Source of the DNA: Methyloversatilis universalis
GTDB lineage: Bacteria > Pseudomonadota > Gammaproteobacteria > Methylococcales > Methylococcaceae
DNA length: 46,019 nucleotides
Reading direction: 5' to 3'
Assembly: GCA_020723665.1 (NCBI GenBank)
Contig: DYIL01000025.1
Coordinates: 1 to 46,019 of the forward strand
The translations under genes were made by a program, and so were the position numbers. The first letter of the stretch is position 1. Each line of letters starts with the position of its first letter. Shown here in pieces: positions 7,761 to 16,662 of the stretch. The notes beneath the pieces were generated by a model, which had not been told where the DNA came from, searched no databases, and saw only the letters and a list, made by a program, of their open reading frames with translations.

Positions 7761-8106
7761 AAGGAAAGCTTTCCCTAAAACCACGACTCTTCGGGTTTTT
7801 CCCTTCCCGTACGTGAATGTTGTTTTCGACCGATTCGACCCCCTGCACGCTGCGAGCGATTGCCTCTAAGTGTCGGCGCTGATCCTTATCGGGAACGAAA
7901 CCGCCGAGCCGTACGTGCCCTCCATGGCTTTGCACGTCGATGCCGAAGCCGCCGACGTAGATGTCCTGTAAGAGCGCCGCTTTAACCCGGCTTGCGATGG
8001 TGACGTCGTCGGCGTCAGCGCCGAACTCCGCCCTTTTGTTCGCAGAATCGGCGCAGCCGGTCAGGAAAAGCGACGTAAGAGGAAGCAAAAAATATCTCCG
8101 CTTCAT
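7759..8106 (-). CDS. BON-domain lipoprotein
   Basis: This is a 115-residue precursor with a lipoprotein signal peptide: MKRRYFLLPLTSLFLTGC ends in a lipobox with the acylated Cys at position 18. The mature part carries one BON domain (about 34-100: DVTIASRVKAALL...GGHVRLGGFV...VEN) of the OsmY/DolP class, found in envelope proteins that bind phospholipid or maintain outer membrane integrity. The start at 8106 is preferred because it places the signal sequence at the N-terminus. Most related proteins carry two BON domains; this one has one. The stop codon lies at the edge of a repeat. The inferred location is the inner face of the outer membrane or the periplasm. Confidence 0.85.
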   Translation of the reverse strand: MKRRYFLLPLTSLFLTGCADSANKRAEFGADADDVTIASRVKAALLQDIYVGGFGIDVQSHGGHVRLGGFVPDKDQRRHLEAIARSVQGVESVENNIHVREGKNPKSRGFRESFP

Positions 8107-8312
8107 TTTTTGTTCTTGGTTCCGACGGGAAGCCGCCACCAAGTCCAAATGCTCGTCCAACCGGCAGGCGGGCGGATCGGACGCTCTTGCCCGGCCGTGC
8201 TTCGAACGGCTCGCGCCGGGTTATTCGAATGCTCGATTCGCAGACCTGGCCCGTTGCTTTGCAAGATTAAGGAATCTGCGTCGGACCAAGGTCGCAAACT
8301 CGATGTGGAAAT

Positions 8313-8633
8313 CTACGGGTTTGCGTCGCCTTCCATGCCGGAATTCCCTCCCGTCCCTTGTTCGCCCTCGGGTTGTTGCGGCTGCTCCGCCTTCGGCGGC
8401 TCGGGCTGGCGTTCGCCTTCGGGCGGCTGGCCCATGTCCGGCCCGGCTTTACCTTCCTTGGGCTTTTCCTGGAACGGTTGAAAACCTTCCCAGCCGGGGT
8501 AGGACTTATCGCGTTCCGCGCCCGCGACGATAGTCTGCTCGGTTACAAAACTCCGAGCCGCCCAGGCTGGACAGCAAACTAATGACATGCCGGACACCGC
8601 TGTCCACAGCGCGATCGAGAATGTGCTGCGCAT
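8313..8633 (-). CDS. Secreted Pro/Glu/Gln-rich low-complexity protein
   Basis: This is a 106-residue precursor. The N-terminal signal peptide (STFSIALWTAVSGMSLVCC...AWA) is followed by a hydrophilic tail rich in P, E, Q and G (QPPEGERQPEPPKAEQP), probably disordered. A strong GGAGGGAAG ribosome-binding site precedes the ATG. No folded domain is recognised. It lies upstream of the BON lipoprotein on the same strand with a gap of about 200 bases that shows no other gene. It is probably periplasmic; function is unknown. Confidence 0.65.
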   Translation of the reverse strand: MRSTFSIALWTAVSGMSLVCCPAWAARSFVTEQTIVAGAERDKSYPGWEGFQPFQEKPKEGKAGPDMGQPPEGERQPEPPKAEQPQQPEGEQGTGGNSGMEGDANP

Positions 8634-9131
8634 TGCTTCCCTCCGATTTTTCGAGCATTTCAGTTCGCATTTACGGCACGGAGGCGGACTCGTTCGCCTC
8701 CGTGCTCACGAGGAACGAACAAACTCGCTCCTGCGCGCGACATGAAAGGTCCCGGTCGTGAAAATGTCCGAAGACGCCGAATAGACCTTAATTGATAACA
8801 CAGACGTCGGTCTCGGTCTCTATGGAATATTACGTGGGGAAACGCCAGACCGCGAGACAGAAGCCATTTCGAAGCGTATCGCCGCACGCCGGGAAAATTC
8901 GCTGCGTTCTGCCGGGCATATGCCGTCAAGATCCGGAAGCTTCGGCATTGTGGCCGCTCCTGGGTTCGGTTGGAGCACAACCGGTCGGAGCCTTCTCGAA
9001 AAGACGTTATACTCGAACGTCAATTCCATGGCTTCTGCCCCGTGATTTCGAAGGTGCTTTCTGCGGCGTGAGCGTTGGGCGCTCGGAAGTGGCGGGCGCG
9101 GGAACTCTCACGAAACGTCAAACGATAGCTC
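8634..9131. other. Intergenic region between divergent genes, with one strong hairpin
   Basis: About 500 bases with no convincing gene; open frames here lack codon bias and recognisable products. The only clear structure is a perfect 11-base stem at 8676-8686 and 8695-8705 (GCACGGAGGCG/CGCCTCCGTGC, 8-base loop). It has no T-run on either side, so it is not a standard terminator. It lies about 43 bases upstream of the minus-strand secreted protein gene and may sit in its 5' leader. Promoters for both divergent genes should lie here, but I cannot place them. Confidence 0.5.
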
Positions 9132-10139
9132 ATGATTTTCAATGTTTGGACGGAATTTGCCGTCAGCTTTCTCTTGATCGCCTACGCCGGAACCAAGCTT
9201 TCGCTATATGGCGATGTCATCGCGGACAAGACCGGACTTTCGGGGAACTGGATTGGATTGATCATGCTCGCCACGGCGACGTCATTGCCCGAGTTGATCA
9301 CCGGGGTAAGCTCGGTCACTCTCGCGGCGGCCCCGAACGTCGCCGTGGGCAACGTGCTCGGCGCTTGCGTTTTCAACCTGATGTTTCTGGTCGTCGTCGA
9401 TTTTCTCCACCGCAAGGAATCGATTTATCGCCGCGCCAGCCAGGGTCATATTCTCTCCGCCGGCTTCGGCGTGATCATGATCGGCCTGGTCGGTTTCAAC
9501 GTTCTACTGGGCCAACGAAACGGCTGGGCGATCGGGAATGTCGGGATCTATGCGCCGGTTATCGTCCTGATGTATCTGGTCGCTATCCGTTCCATTTTTC
9601 TTTACGAGAAACAGCAGTTGGTCGAATACGCTGAAGACGTGACCGACCGCTATGCCGGCCTATCGCTGCGCCACGCAGTCGTGGGTTATGGATTGGCGCT
9701 GGTGGTTGTCGTCATCGCCGGCGTTTGGATGCCGTTCATAGCAACCGAACTGGCGTCGACCATGGGATGGCACACATCGTTTGTCGGCACGCTGCTGGTT
9801 CCCGTCGTGACTTCGATGCCCGAATTTTCGGTCACTTTGGGAGCTTTGTGGATCGGAGCGCTCGATATGGCGATCGCCAACCTTTTGGGCAGCAATCTTT
9901 TCAACATCGTGATCGTCGCGATAGACGATTTGCTTTACCAACCGGGGCCTTTGTTATCCCATGTCTCTGTCATCCATGGCGCATCAGCCATGTCGGCCAT
10001 GATCATGACCGGTCTCACCATCGTCGGCATACTGTACCGGTCGGAGACGCGGGTCCTCAGAACCGTCGGATGGATCAGCCTGGGATTGTTCACGATCTAT
10101 CTGCTCAATTCGATGGTGCTCTTTCTGTATGAGGAGTGA
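9132..10139 (+). CDS. Sodium/calcium exchanger family (CaCA) membrane protein
   Basis: This is a 335-residue polytopic inner membrane protein with about ten hydrophobic segments. It has the two inverted alpha-repeats that define the cation/Ca2+ exchanger superfamily. Repeat 1 is at about 41-83 (TATSLPELITG, then GNVLGACVFN). Repeat 2 lies in the second half (VTSMPEFSVTLG, then NLLGSNLFN). Each contains the acidic residue expected to bind the cation (E54 in the first). Members exchange Ca2+ or other cations for Na+ or H+; the ions here cannot be told from sequence. It has no partner gene in the same direction. Confidence 0.85.
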   Translation: MIFNVWTEFAVSFLLIAYAGTKLSLYGDVIADKTGLSGNWIGLIMLATATSLPELITGVSSVTLAAAPNVAVGNVLGACVFNLMFLVVVDFLHRKESIYRRASQGHILSAGFGVIMIGLVGFNVLLGQRNGWAIGNVGIYAPVIVLMYLVAIRSIFLYEKQQLVEYAEDVTDRYAGLSLRHAVVGYGLALVVVVIAGVWMPFIATELASTMGWHTSFVGTLLVPVVTSMPEFSVTLGALWIGALDMAIANLLGSNLFNIVIVAIDDLLYQPGPLLSHVSVIHGASAMSAMIMTGLTIVGILYRSETRVLRTVGWISLGLFTIYLLNSMVLFLYEE

Positions 10140-10173
10140 CTGGTCGGCGGCAGACTTCGGCATTCGAGAGGCT

Positions 10174-11544
10174 TCAAAAAAGAATTTCGATCCGTGCTCC
10201 ACCCAGCGCGGAACGCGACAACCCGACACGCGCGTCGTGCTGTTCGGCGATTTCTTTGACGATCGCGAGTCCTAGCCCGCAGCCGTCGCCGGGGCTGCCA
10301 GGGGGACGGTAGAACCTTTCGAAAATCCGGTCTGCCTCGGACTCCGGAATGCCCGGTCCGTCGTCCTCCACGACCAGAGTCGGCTGGGGACGGGCAGCGA
10401 GTCGTACCATGATTTGCCCGTTATCGCGTCCGTAGCGGATGGCGTTGTCGAGAAGATTGTTGAGCGCCTCTCGAAGCAAAGTCTCTTCGCCCTGGACCAG
10501 CACCGGACCCGGCGGTCCCTCGAAACTCAGATCCATATCGCGTTGCAGCGCTTTCGGCGCCCAATCCATGCACGTTTCTCTCGCGACGGCGCGGAGATCC
10601 ACCGGCGAAGCGGGACGCGAGCCGCCCAAGGCGGTCTCCGAGCGCGCCAGCACCAAGAGCTGAGTGCTCAATCGCGACGCCCGGTCGGCGCAGTTCCGGA
10701 TCTGGGCGAGGGCAGGTCGCATGCTCGCGAGGTCGGCTTCCCGCAGTGCGCGCTCCGCCTGCACTTTCAGTCCGGCCAGAGGAGTTCGGAGTTGATGCGC
10801 GGCGTTGGCGATGAAGCGTTGCTGGGCGGCGATGGCCGTGGACAGTCTCGCGAGCAGATCGTTGATGGTATGGGTCAGTGTGAGCACTTCCTGGGGCACA
10901 CGCGTATCCGGGATGGGCGTGAGATCGCGCGGCGAACGTTGGGCGATTTCGCGAGCCAGGGTGTTCAGAGGGCGCAGCCCCCGGTTGATGCCCAGCCAGA
11001 TGTACGATCCCGCCATACAGACGAGCAGAAATTGCGGCACCAGTTCGGCCAGGAGAATGTCGGTCATCATGCTTCGCCTTTTCCTAACGGTCTCGGCCAC
11101 CTGAACCAAAACCTCCTCGGAACTGTCCTTGGGCGCGGCGAGCATGGAAACCACCCGGACCCTGTTTCCCCGGATCGCGCTGTCGAAATACACGGGCTGT
11201 TTTCGAACGGAGGCAAGGTCCGGCGGTGGCGGGATTCGCCCGTCCCCGGCCATGAATCCACGGTCGGGCGATTCGATTTTGAAAAAGGTTTGGTCCACCT
11301 CGTCCCATTGGAAAATTTCCAATGCGGAGGGGGGCAGCTCGAAGGTCAGCTTGCCGCGCTGGGCCTTGACTTCCTGCGCCAGGGAGCGCGCCGAGTCGAG
11401 CAGCCAGCGATCGTAAGCGGCATTGGCATAGTGCAGCGCGATGTAGTAGGAGGCCATGGCATCGAGTACCACGAACAGCGCGAGAGGCACCGCCAAGCGC
11501 AGCAGAAACTGGGTCCGGAGGCTCTGGGCTCTAGCCATCGGCAT
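10174..11544 (-). CDS. Sensor histidine kinase of a QseC/TctE-type two-component system
   Basis: This is a 456-residue inner membrane kinase. Layout: membrane segment about 14-37, periplasmic sensor (2CSK-N-like) about 38-165, second membrane segment about 166-186, HAMP linker, dimerisation/phosphoacceptor helix with H250 in FIANAAHQLRTPLAG, then a catalytic ATPase domain with N-box NNLLDNAIRYG, G1 DDGPGIP and G2 GCGLGLAI. It autophosphorylates and passes phosphate to the response regulator encoded just upstream, whose 3' end it overlaps by 14 bases. The start at 11544 (or 11538) follows from that coupling. The stimulus is not evident; metal ions or organic acids are typical for relatives. 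Confidence 0.92.
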   Translation of the reverse strand: MPMARAQSLRTQFLLRLAVPLALFVVLDAMASYYIALHYANAAYDRWLLDSARSLAQEVKAQRGKLTFELPPSALEIFQWDEVDQTFFKIESPDRGFMAGDGRIPPPPDLASVRKQPVYFDSAIRGNRVRVVSMLAAPKDSSEEVLVQVAETVRKRRSMMTDILLAELVPQFLLVCMAGSYIWLGINRGLRPLNTLAREIAQRSPRDLTPIPDTRVPQEVLTLTHTINDLLARLSTAIAAQQRFIANAAHQLRTPLAGLKVQAERALREADLASMRPALAQIRNCADRASRLSTQLLVLARSETALGGSRPASPVDLRAVARETCMDWAPKALQRDMDLSFEGPPGPVLVQGEETLLREALNNLLDNAIRYGRDNGQIMVRLAARPQPTLVVEDDGPGIPESEADRIFERFYRPPGSPGDGCGLGLAIVKEIAEQHDARVGLSRSALGGARIEILF

Positions 11545-12202
11545 CTTTTTCCAGCAAATAGCCGAGGCCGCGAACGGTTCGGATTCTCACGCCGAATGTT
11601 TCCATTCGTTTGCGCAGCCTGTGGATGTAGACTTCGATCGCATTGTCTCCCAGTTCTTCGTTTCCCGCCGACAGGCGCTGGGCGATACGGTCCTTGCTGA
11701 CCACCCGTCCGGCCTGAATCAATAGCGCTTCGAGCACGCCGTATTCCCGCGCGGACAGAATGATCGGCTCGCCATCCACCAGCAATTGGCGATTCAAGGT
11801 GTCGAGCACCAATCGCCCGACCGTGAGTTCGCCGAATCCTCCGTAGCGGCGTCGGAGCAGCGCATGGATTCGTGCCTCCAACTCGCGGAGATCGAACGGT
11901 TTGACCATGTAATCGTCCGCGCCCCATTCGAGACCTTTGATGCGGTCGTTGAGCGCATCGCGCGCGGTCAGGACCAGCACGGGCACGGAATTTTTCCGCG
12001 CCCGCAATCTTCGCAGTAGTTCGCAACCCTCCATGTCCGGCAGGCCGAGGTCGAGAATGACCAAATCGAAACTCTGGGTGAGCAGTGCGGATTCGGCATA
12101 GGCGCCCGACGCCGCGGCAGTAACCGCGTAACCGGATTGGCCGAGCACGTGGGTCAGGCCGTCGGCCAGAACCGTGTCGTCCTCTACGAGCAGGATTCTC
12201 AT
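11531..12202 (-). CDS. OmpR-family response regulator (QseB/TctD-like)
   Basis: This is a 223-residue transcription factor. The receiver domain (1-115) has acidic pocket E7, D8, D9, phosphoacceptor D51, T79 and K101. The C-terminal winged-helix DNA-binding domain (about 125-219) includes the typical VYIHRLRKRM and IRTVRGLGYLL segments. It is the first gene of a two-gene operon with the overlapping sensor kinase. It is divergent from the OpgC-like gene; the ~300 bases between them hold a five-hairpin element, so regulation of that neighbour is possible but not shown. No binding site could be identified. Confidence 0.93.
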   Translation of the reverse strand: MRILLVEDDTVLADGLTHVLGQSGYAVTAAASGAYAESALLTQSFDLVILDLGLPDMEGCELLRRLRARKNSVPVLVLTARDALNDRIKGLEWGADDYMVKPFDLRELEARIHALLRRRYGGFGELTVGRLVLDTLNRQLLVDGEPIILSAREYGVLEALLIQAGRVVSKDRIAQRLSAGNEELGDNAIEVYIHRLRKRMETFGVRIRTVRGLGYLLEKDADG

Positions 12203-12335
12203 GAATCAAACTGACGTGAAAGGTTTGTGAAAGCTTCGGACTGTACCATGATCTGTTACGGCGCCCGCGCCGATGAGCGCTAAAGGTTGAGTGTCGAGGT
12301 CAGCGTGGAGCCTGCGCATATTTTTGTCCACAGAT

Positions 12336-12487
12336 GAGCACTTCGAAAAACTTCGAGGTGCTCGTATGGGGCAGGGATGCCCCGTCGTTTTCAGCCGCTA
12401 AGTGGTTGAAAACGTGAGCCAACCCCAAACCGCGTTTGGGCTTGGCGGAGAGAAAAACCGCCGGGAAGACGGTTTTTCGAGGTCCCC
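12336..12487 (+). promoter_or_regulatory. Five-hairpin leader element, copy 1 (upstream of OpgC-like gene)
   Basis: Five consecutive inverted repeats can be read: I 12336-12363 (GAGCACTTCG/CGAGGTGCTC), II 12368-12383 (GGGGC/GCCCC), III 12387-12413 (GTTTTCAGCC/GGTTGAAAAC), IV 12419-12445 (CCAAcCCCAAAC/GTTTGGGcTTGG), V 12452-12478 (GAAAAACCG/CGGTTTTTC). V ends in five T, like an intrinsic terminator. A near-identical element lies at 36257-36409 before the copper ATPase, in the same orientation. Several differences preserve pairing through G-U. It could be a cis-acting RNA leader or a mobile palindromic unit; two copies cannot decide. Confidence 0.6.
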
Positions 12488-12500
12488 AAATGAGGTTCTG

Positions 12501-13868
12501 ATGACCGAACAAAACCAACAAAAACAGCGAAACCTGACGCTCGATTTTTTTCGCGGTCTCGCCCTGCTGATCATTTTTATCAATCACATACCCGGCAACG
12601 AATTTCTTTTCTTCACCCCATCCCGTTACGGCTTGAGCGACGCCGCCGAAATCTTCGTGTTTCTCTCGGGTTATGCCGCGGCCATCGCCTACGGGCGCAG
12701 CTTCCGTACCTCCGGCTTGTGGCTCGGCAGCGTTCGCGTGTTTCACCGCTGCGCCCAAATCTACGGCGCCCATCTCGCCCTGTTCATGCTTCTCGCGGCC
12801 ATTTGCGTGCTGGGCAATGCCGTATTCGGAGGGCCGGATTATATCCGCCGCCTCAATATCCGTTACTTTTTCGATGATACCCAGGAAGCCCTCCTCGGAC
12901 TCATTTCCTTGCGTTATGTTCCGAATTATTTCGATATTCTGCCGATGTACCTGGTGGTCATGTTGTGGATACCGGTGGTGTGGACCTTGTCGCGCATCCA
13001 TATCGCGCTCGCCTTGGCCTTCCCGGTCGGCGTTTACACCGCGATGTGGCAGTACGGGCTGGAACTCTCGGCGGAGTTGCACGGCGATCGGACCTGGTTT
13101 TTCAATCCCTTCGGATGGCAGCTGATGTTTTTCACTGGGTTCGCGTTCGGCGCCGGCTGGATCAAACCGCCCCGGCACGGACCATGGTTGGCGGCGCTAT
13201 GTGTTTCCTTCGTGATTCTGGTTTTGCCGCTAGGTCCGGAGCCAGCGCTGCGGCCCACCGAATTTTTGATTCAGCTTCATGCGACTTTGCAGCCGTGGCT
13301 GGACAAGACTCATTTCGGACCATTGCGCTTGGCCCATTTCCTAGCCTTGGCCTATCTGGTCACGATGCTTCTCCGAAATCGGGAGCATTGGCTGCAGTCC
13401 AGAACCGCGAAGGCGATTATCGCAATGGGGCAGCAGTCACTGCCGATATTCATCGTGACCATGGCGCTTTCTTATGTCGGCGGCATGATGCTGGATCAAT
13501 TCGGTCACGCGGCCGCAGTGCTCGCGGCCGTGAATCTGGGCGGCTGCACCTTTCTCTTGCTGACCGCCCGCGGAATGGCGTGGTTGAAGTCCGGTCCATG
13601 GAAGCGGCACGGCGCTCACGACGCTTTATCGGCTGCTTCGTCCGATCGCGAGATCGACTCATTTTCTTCGGCTTTTGCCGCATGGCCCAGACGCTTGAAG
13701 CACGCTCCCGCGATGGTTCTCGCGGGCCTCGTCGCCGCCGTGCCTTTGTTGCTGTCTCAAAAGACCGCGAGCGCCCATTATTCCATGGTGGCTATGCGCG
13801 GGACGGGCGGGATATCGGCGCAAGATCGGGTAACCGACTCGGAGAATGAGCAACCGAACAGCAAATGA
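12501..13868 (+). CDS. OpgC-like membrane acyltransferase
   Basis: This is a 455-residue polytopic membrane protein with about ten to twelve hydrophobic segments. It resembles the OpgC family, which transfers succinyl groups to osmoregulated periplasmic glucans and belongs to the acyltransferase-3-type proteins. The conserved N-terminal segment LDFFRG (14-19) followed by H29 fits this class. The C-terminal ~70 residues are a hydrophilic linker, one more hydrophobic segment and a short periplasmic-type tail. The start at 12501 (MTEQNQQ) is used; the longer frame from 12402 would translate the repeated hairpin element. No opgG/opgH glucan synthesis genes are in the window, so the acylated substrate is uncertain. 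Confidence 0.75.
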   Translation: MTEQNQQKQRNLTLDFFRGLALLIIFINHIPGNEFLFFTPSRYGLSDAAEIFVFLSGYAAAIAYGRSFRTSGLWLGSVRVFHRCAQIYGAHLALFMLLAAICVLGNAVFGGPDYIRRLNIRYFFDDTQEALLGLISLRYVPNYFDILPMYLVVMLWIPVVWTLSRIHIALALAFPVGVYTAMWQYGLELSAELHGDRTWFFNPFGWQLMFFTGFAFGAGWIKPPRHGPWLAALCVSFVILVLPLGPEPALRPTEFLIQLHATLQPWLDKTHFGPLRLAHFLALAYLVTMLLRNREHWLQSRTAKAIIAMGQQSLPIFIVTMALSYVGGMMLDQFGHAAAVLAAVNLGGCTFLLLTARGMAWLKSGPWKRHGAHDALSAASSDREIDSFSSAFAAWPRRLKHAPAMVLAGLVAAVPLLLSQKTASAHYSMVAMRGTGGISAQDRVTDSENEQPNSK

Positions 13869-13990
13869 TGGTCTCGGGCGGTGAAGGCGCGACCTCTCGG
13901 CCGCGAACGCAATCGAAAACGCAGCATCGGCATCCCGTCTCGGGGCGATTGCCCCGAAACGGGGAACAACGACCGTTTGAGGAGGAAACT

Positions 13991-14638
13991 ATGAGACCTT
14001 TCGAGAAATTGTTGCTGGAAAACAAAGCCTGGGCCGAAGAGCAGAGGATCCGGGACCCCGGATACTTTTCGCGTCTCGCTAACGCCCAGACACCGGATGT
14101 TCTCTGGATCGGCTGTTCCGACAGCCGGGTTCCGGCGGAGATCATCGTCAATGCTCAGCCCGGCGAGATTTTCGTACACCGAAACATCGCCAATCAGATC
14201 ATCACCACCGATTTCAACAGCCTGAGCGTGATTCAATACGCCGTCGACGTGCTCAAGGTCAGTCACGTGATCGTGTGCGGACATTACAACTGCGGCGGCA
14301 TCCGCGCGGCCCTGAGCCCGCAACGCTCGGAACTCCTGATCGTCAACAAATGGTTGATGCACATCAAGGACGTCTATCGTCTGCACCAAGCCGAAATCAA
14401 TGCGCTCGAGAGCGATCAGGAGCGGGCGGATCGGCTGGTTGAGCTCAATGTCATAGAACAGATTCAGAATCTCGCCCACACCTCGGTGATCCAGCACTCC
14501 TGGAAGCGCCACCTACGCCCGGTCCTACACGGATGCGTTTACGGCCTTACCGATGGCATCATCAAGGAACTTATTAGGCTTCCGCCCGAAACGCTGATTC
14601 ATCCGATTTATCAGTATACCGATCTGCCCGAAACTTGA
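13991..14638 (+). CDS. can: Beta-class carbonic anhydrase
   Basis: This is a 215-residue cytoplasmic zinc enzyme converting CO2 and water to bicarbonate and a proton. Zinc ligands are C42, H98 and C101. The catalytic D44-R46 dyad is in CSDSR, and C-G-H-Y-N-C-G-G is intact. The length and the end fit the E. coli Can/CynT group. The start at 13991 is set by GAGGAGGAAACT directly before the ATG; an upstream frame from 13865 lacks family similarity. It lies about 120 bases after the OpgC-like gene on the same strand and could share its transcript, though the strong ribosome-binding site suggests independent translation. In one-carbon or autotrophic organisms it may supply bicarbonate for carboxylation; that is inference. 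Confidence 0.95.
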   Translation: MRPFEKLLLENKAWAEEQRIRDPGYFSRLANAQTPDVLWIGCSDSRVPAEIIVNAQPGEIFVHRNIANQIITTDFNSLSVIQYAVDVLKVSHVIVCGHYNCGGIRAALSPQRSELLIVNKWLMHIKDVYRLHQAEINALESDQERADRLVELNVIEQIQNLAHTSVIQHSWKRHLRPVLHGCVYGLTDGIIKELIRLPPETLIHPIYQYTDLPET

Positions 14639-15059
14639 TTCTCGGGTAGGCCGTTTATTCGGAGAAATCCGCAGTTCGACGACTTGCAGGTTGTTGACGC
14701 GTACGCCGTTTCGGATACGGCGCATTTGCGGCGCGAGAACCGTTAGCGGTATAAGGGAGTCAGAGGAAGGGAAGAATCGGTCTCGGAGCCGATCTCGGTA
14801 GGCCGTTCGCCGTGGGCCCTTCGGCTCGGTCCAGGACGCGTCCGTCGATGGGCTTTGTCTTGGGCTCAGTCGGAAGGACTGTCCCGAGCCCCGCCGAAGG
14901 GGCGCGCTGCCGCGGGTGGTCTCCCGCAAGAAGGCGCAACGCCGCCAGGTGGCTCGCCCGCCGTTAAATCGGGTAGGTCGCGTCTTCACCCGAAAGGTGA
15001 GATCGCTGCAAGTCATTTCGTAGGGCGCGGTCAGGAACGAACCGCACCCCTTGTGCTTT
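14639..15059. other. Intergenic region without recognisable gene
   Basis: Several frames are open here, but none shows a known product or consistent codon bias. The segment is locally rich in short inverted and repetitive pieces, including CGGTCAGGAACGAACCGCAC near 15027-15046, which looks like a repeat fragment. It leads directly into a partial family A repeat. Confidence 0.4.
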
Positions 15060-15180
15060 CGAATGATGCATATCCTGAGCCCGGTCGAAGGGCCTGTCCT
15101 GAGCCTGGTCGAAGGGCGGTTCGCTTCGCTCACCGCATCCTATTTTTCCGGTGCATCGAAGCGGTCAACCGCCGTTTCAA
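15060..15180. repeat. Interspersed repeat, family A, left end missing
   Basis: The right half matches the family A copies at 19489-19662 and 25115-25258: CGGTTCGCTTCGCTCACCGC, then GCATCGAAGCGGTCAACCGC, ending in a degenerate terminus CCGTTTCAAGG. Two direct copies of CCTGAGCC(C/T)GGTCGAAGGGC lie at about 15071-15116. The expected left terminus CTAGAAACGGC is absent, so this copy is truncated or recombined. It ends about 90 bases before the NfeD gene. Confidence 0.65.
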
Positions 15181-15270
15181 GGTTTAAAGCTCGCGTTCGA
15201 AACCGGATGCTTGCTCACGACCTCCGCCTCGGAAGGTTTCAACACATTTACCGGGAGCCGTGGAGAAAGA

Positions 15271-16662
15271 ATGCTGCGAACTATCATCGTCGTCTTTATT
15301 GGCTTATCGCTCCTAGCGGGGAGCGCCGCCGGAGAGAAGCGGTCGCCCGAGCCTCCGGCGTCTCTGCCGAAGGTAGTAGCGCAGTTGACGATAGGCGGCC
15401 CTATCGGCCCTGCGACCAGCGATTACGTCGATCGCGCGCTGAGAGACGCCGAGGCCCGCAACGCGGTTCTGGCGATTATCCGGATGGATACACCGGGCGG
15501 TCTCGACACGGCGATGCGCGACATCATCCGGATGATCCTCGCTTCCCGCATACCGATCGCGACCTATGTCGCGCCGAGTGGAGCCCGGGCGGCCAGTGCC
15601 GGGACTTATATCCTGTATGCCAGCCACATCGCCGCTATGGCGCCCGCCACCAATCTCGGCGCGGCCACTCCGGTCGCCATCGGCATTCCGGGAAAAAACG
15701 ACGGCAGGCCGGAACCCGGGAAGAAGGACGACCAGGAAGCGCCGCGCGACTCCGGCGACGCCATGGCCAAGAAGATGGTCAATGATGCGGTGGCCTACCT
15801 GCGCGGTCTCGCTCAGCTCCGGGGCCGAAACGCCGAATGGGCCGAGAAATCGGTGCGCGAAGGGGCCAGTCTTACCGCCGAGGAGGCGCTGAAGGCGCAC
15901 GTCATCGATATCGTGGCGCCCGATGTTCCCGCTTTGCTGGCCGAATTGCAGGGGCGGCGGGTGGACGTGCTCGGCCGGGCCGTGACGCTCGATTTGACCG
16001 GGACGACCGTGGAAACGATCGATCCCGATTGGCGCAACCGCCTTCTCGCCGTCATCACCAATCCCAATGTCGCCTATATTCTGATGATGATCGGGGTGTA
16101 CGGGCTCATTCTGGAGTTTTACAACCCGGGTTCGATCGTGCCGGGCACGGTGGGTGTCATCTCTCTCCTGCTCGCGATGTATGCCTTTCAGGTTCTGCCC
16201 GTGAATTATGCCGGTCTCGCTTTGATCATCGTCGGGATCGGTCTGATGATCGCCGAGGCATTCGCGCCGAGCTTCGGGGCGCTCGGATTGGGAGGCATCG
16301 CGGCCTTTATCGCCGGCAGTGTGATCTTAATCGACACCGAACGGATGCCCGGCGTAGGCCTCAGTTGGGCCGTGATCGCGGCATTCGCCCTGGCCAGCCT
16401 GATGTTCTTCGGCGTCGCGATCGGCCTGATCTTGCGGTCGCGGCACAAGGCCGTCGTCACCGGGCGCGAAGAAATGATCGGTGCCGTCGGAGTGGCTCTC
16501 GAAGACTTCCATGATCTAGGCAGAATCCATGTCCGAAGCGAAATCTGGACGGCGAGGACCGCGACACCGGTGCGCAAGGGCCAACGCGTCCGGGTACAAG
16601 GGCTGGATGGGCTGATCCTCAGCGTCGCGCCGTTGGAAGAACGAAAGGAGCTATACTCATGA
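15271..16662 (+). CDS. NfeD-family membrane serine protease (ClpP-class)
   Basis: This is a 463-residue membrane protease of the long NfeD type. A signal/anchor segment (1-20) is followed by a ClpP/SppA-like protease domain. The likely nucleophile S109 lies in RAASAGTYI, and a lysine at 167/168 is placed to complete the Ser-Lys dyad known from archaeal 1510-N. A block of membrane segments follows (about 265-400), then a C-terminal OB-fold NfeD domain ([15 protein letters not shown]). Relatives cleave stomatin-type proteins, and the next gene is a slipin with overlapping start and stop (ATGA). The start at 15271 follows a GGAGAAAGA site and begins the signal segment. The ~25-residue charged insert after the dyad serine (about 141-163) is loop-like. 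Confidence 0.9.
   Translation: MLRTIIVVFIGLSLLAGSAAGEKRSPEPPASLPKVVAQLTIGGPIGPATSDYVDRALRDAEARNAVLAIIRMDTPGGLDTAMRDIIRMILASRIPIATYVAPSGARAASAGTYILYASHIAAMAPATNLGAATPVAIGIPGKNDGRPEPGKKDDQEAPRDSGDAMAKKMVNDAVAYLRGLAQLRGRNAEWAEKSVREGASLTAEEALKAHVIDIVAPDVPALLAELQGRRVDVLGRAVTLDLTGTTVETIDPDWRNRLLAVITNPNVAYILMMIGVYGLILEFYNPGSIVPGTVGVISLLLAMYAFQVLPVNYAGLALIIVGIGLMIAEAFAPSFGALGLGGIAAFIAGSVILIDTERMPGVGLSWAVIAAFALASLMFFGVAIGLILRSRHKAVVTGREEMIGAVGVALEDFHDLGRIHVRSEIWTARTATPVRKGQRVRVQGLDGLILSVAPLEERKELYS

Noticed and set aside
8792..9634. Plus-strand open frame overlapping the start of the CaCA exchanger
   Set aside because: It runs out of frame into a clear membrane transporter gene and is Arg/Gly-rich without motifs.
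10414..11700. Long plus-strand open frame (428 codons) across the two-component genes
   Set aside because: It is antisense to the histidine kinase and response regulator, whose motifs are intact. Arg/Gly/Gln-rich composition is typical of a shadow frame.
12402..12500. Longer N-terminus for the OpgC-like protein
   Set aside because: It would translate hairpins III-V of the repeated element. The family-like sequence starts at MTEQNQQ (12501).
12300..13178. Minus-strand frames that translate both five-hairpin elements into similar peptides (also near 36251-36688)
   Set aside because: The peptide similarity (KxRGLGLAxVFN) follows from the DNA repeat itself. The frames extend into unrelated antisense sequence on each side and have no common start.
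14525..15133. Minus-strand open frame of 202 codons in the gap after carbonic anhydrase
   Set aside because: It overlaps the carbonic anhydrase 3' end and a repeat. Composition is repeat-derived and no product is recognised.
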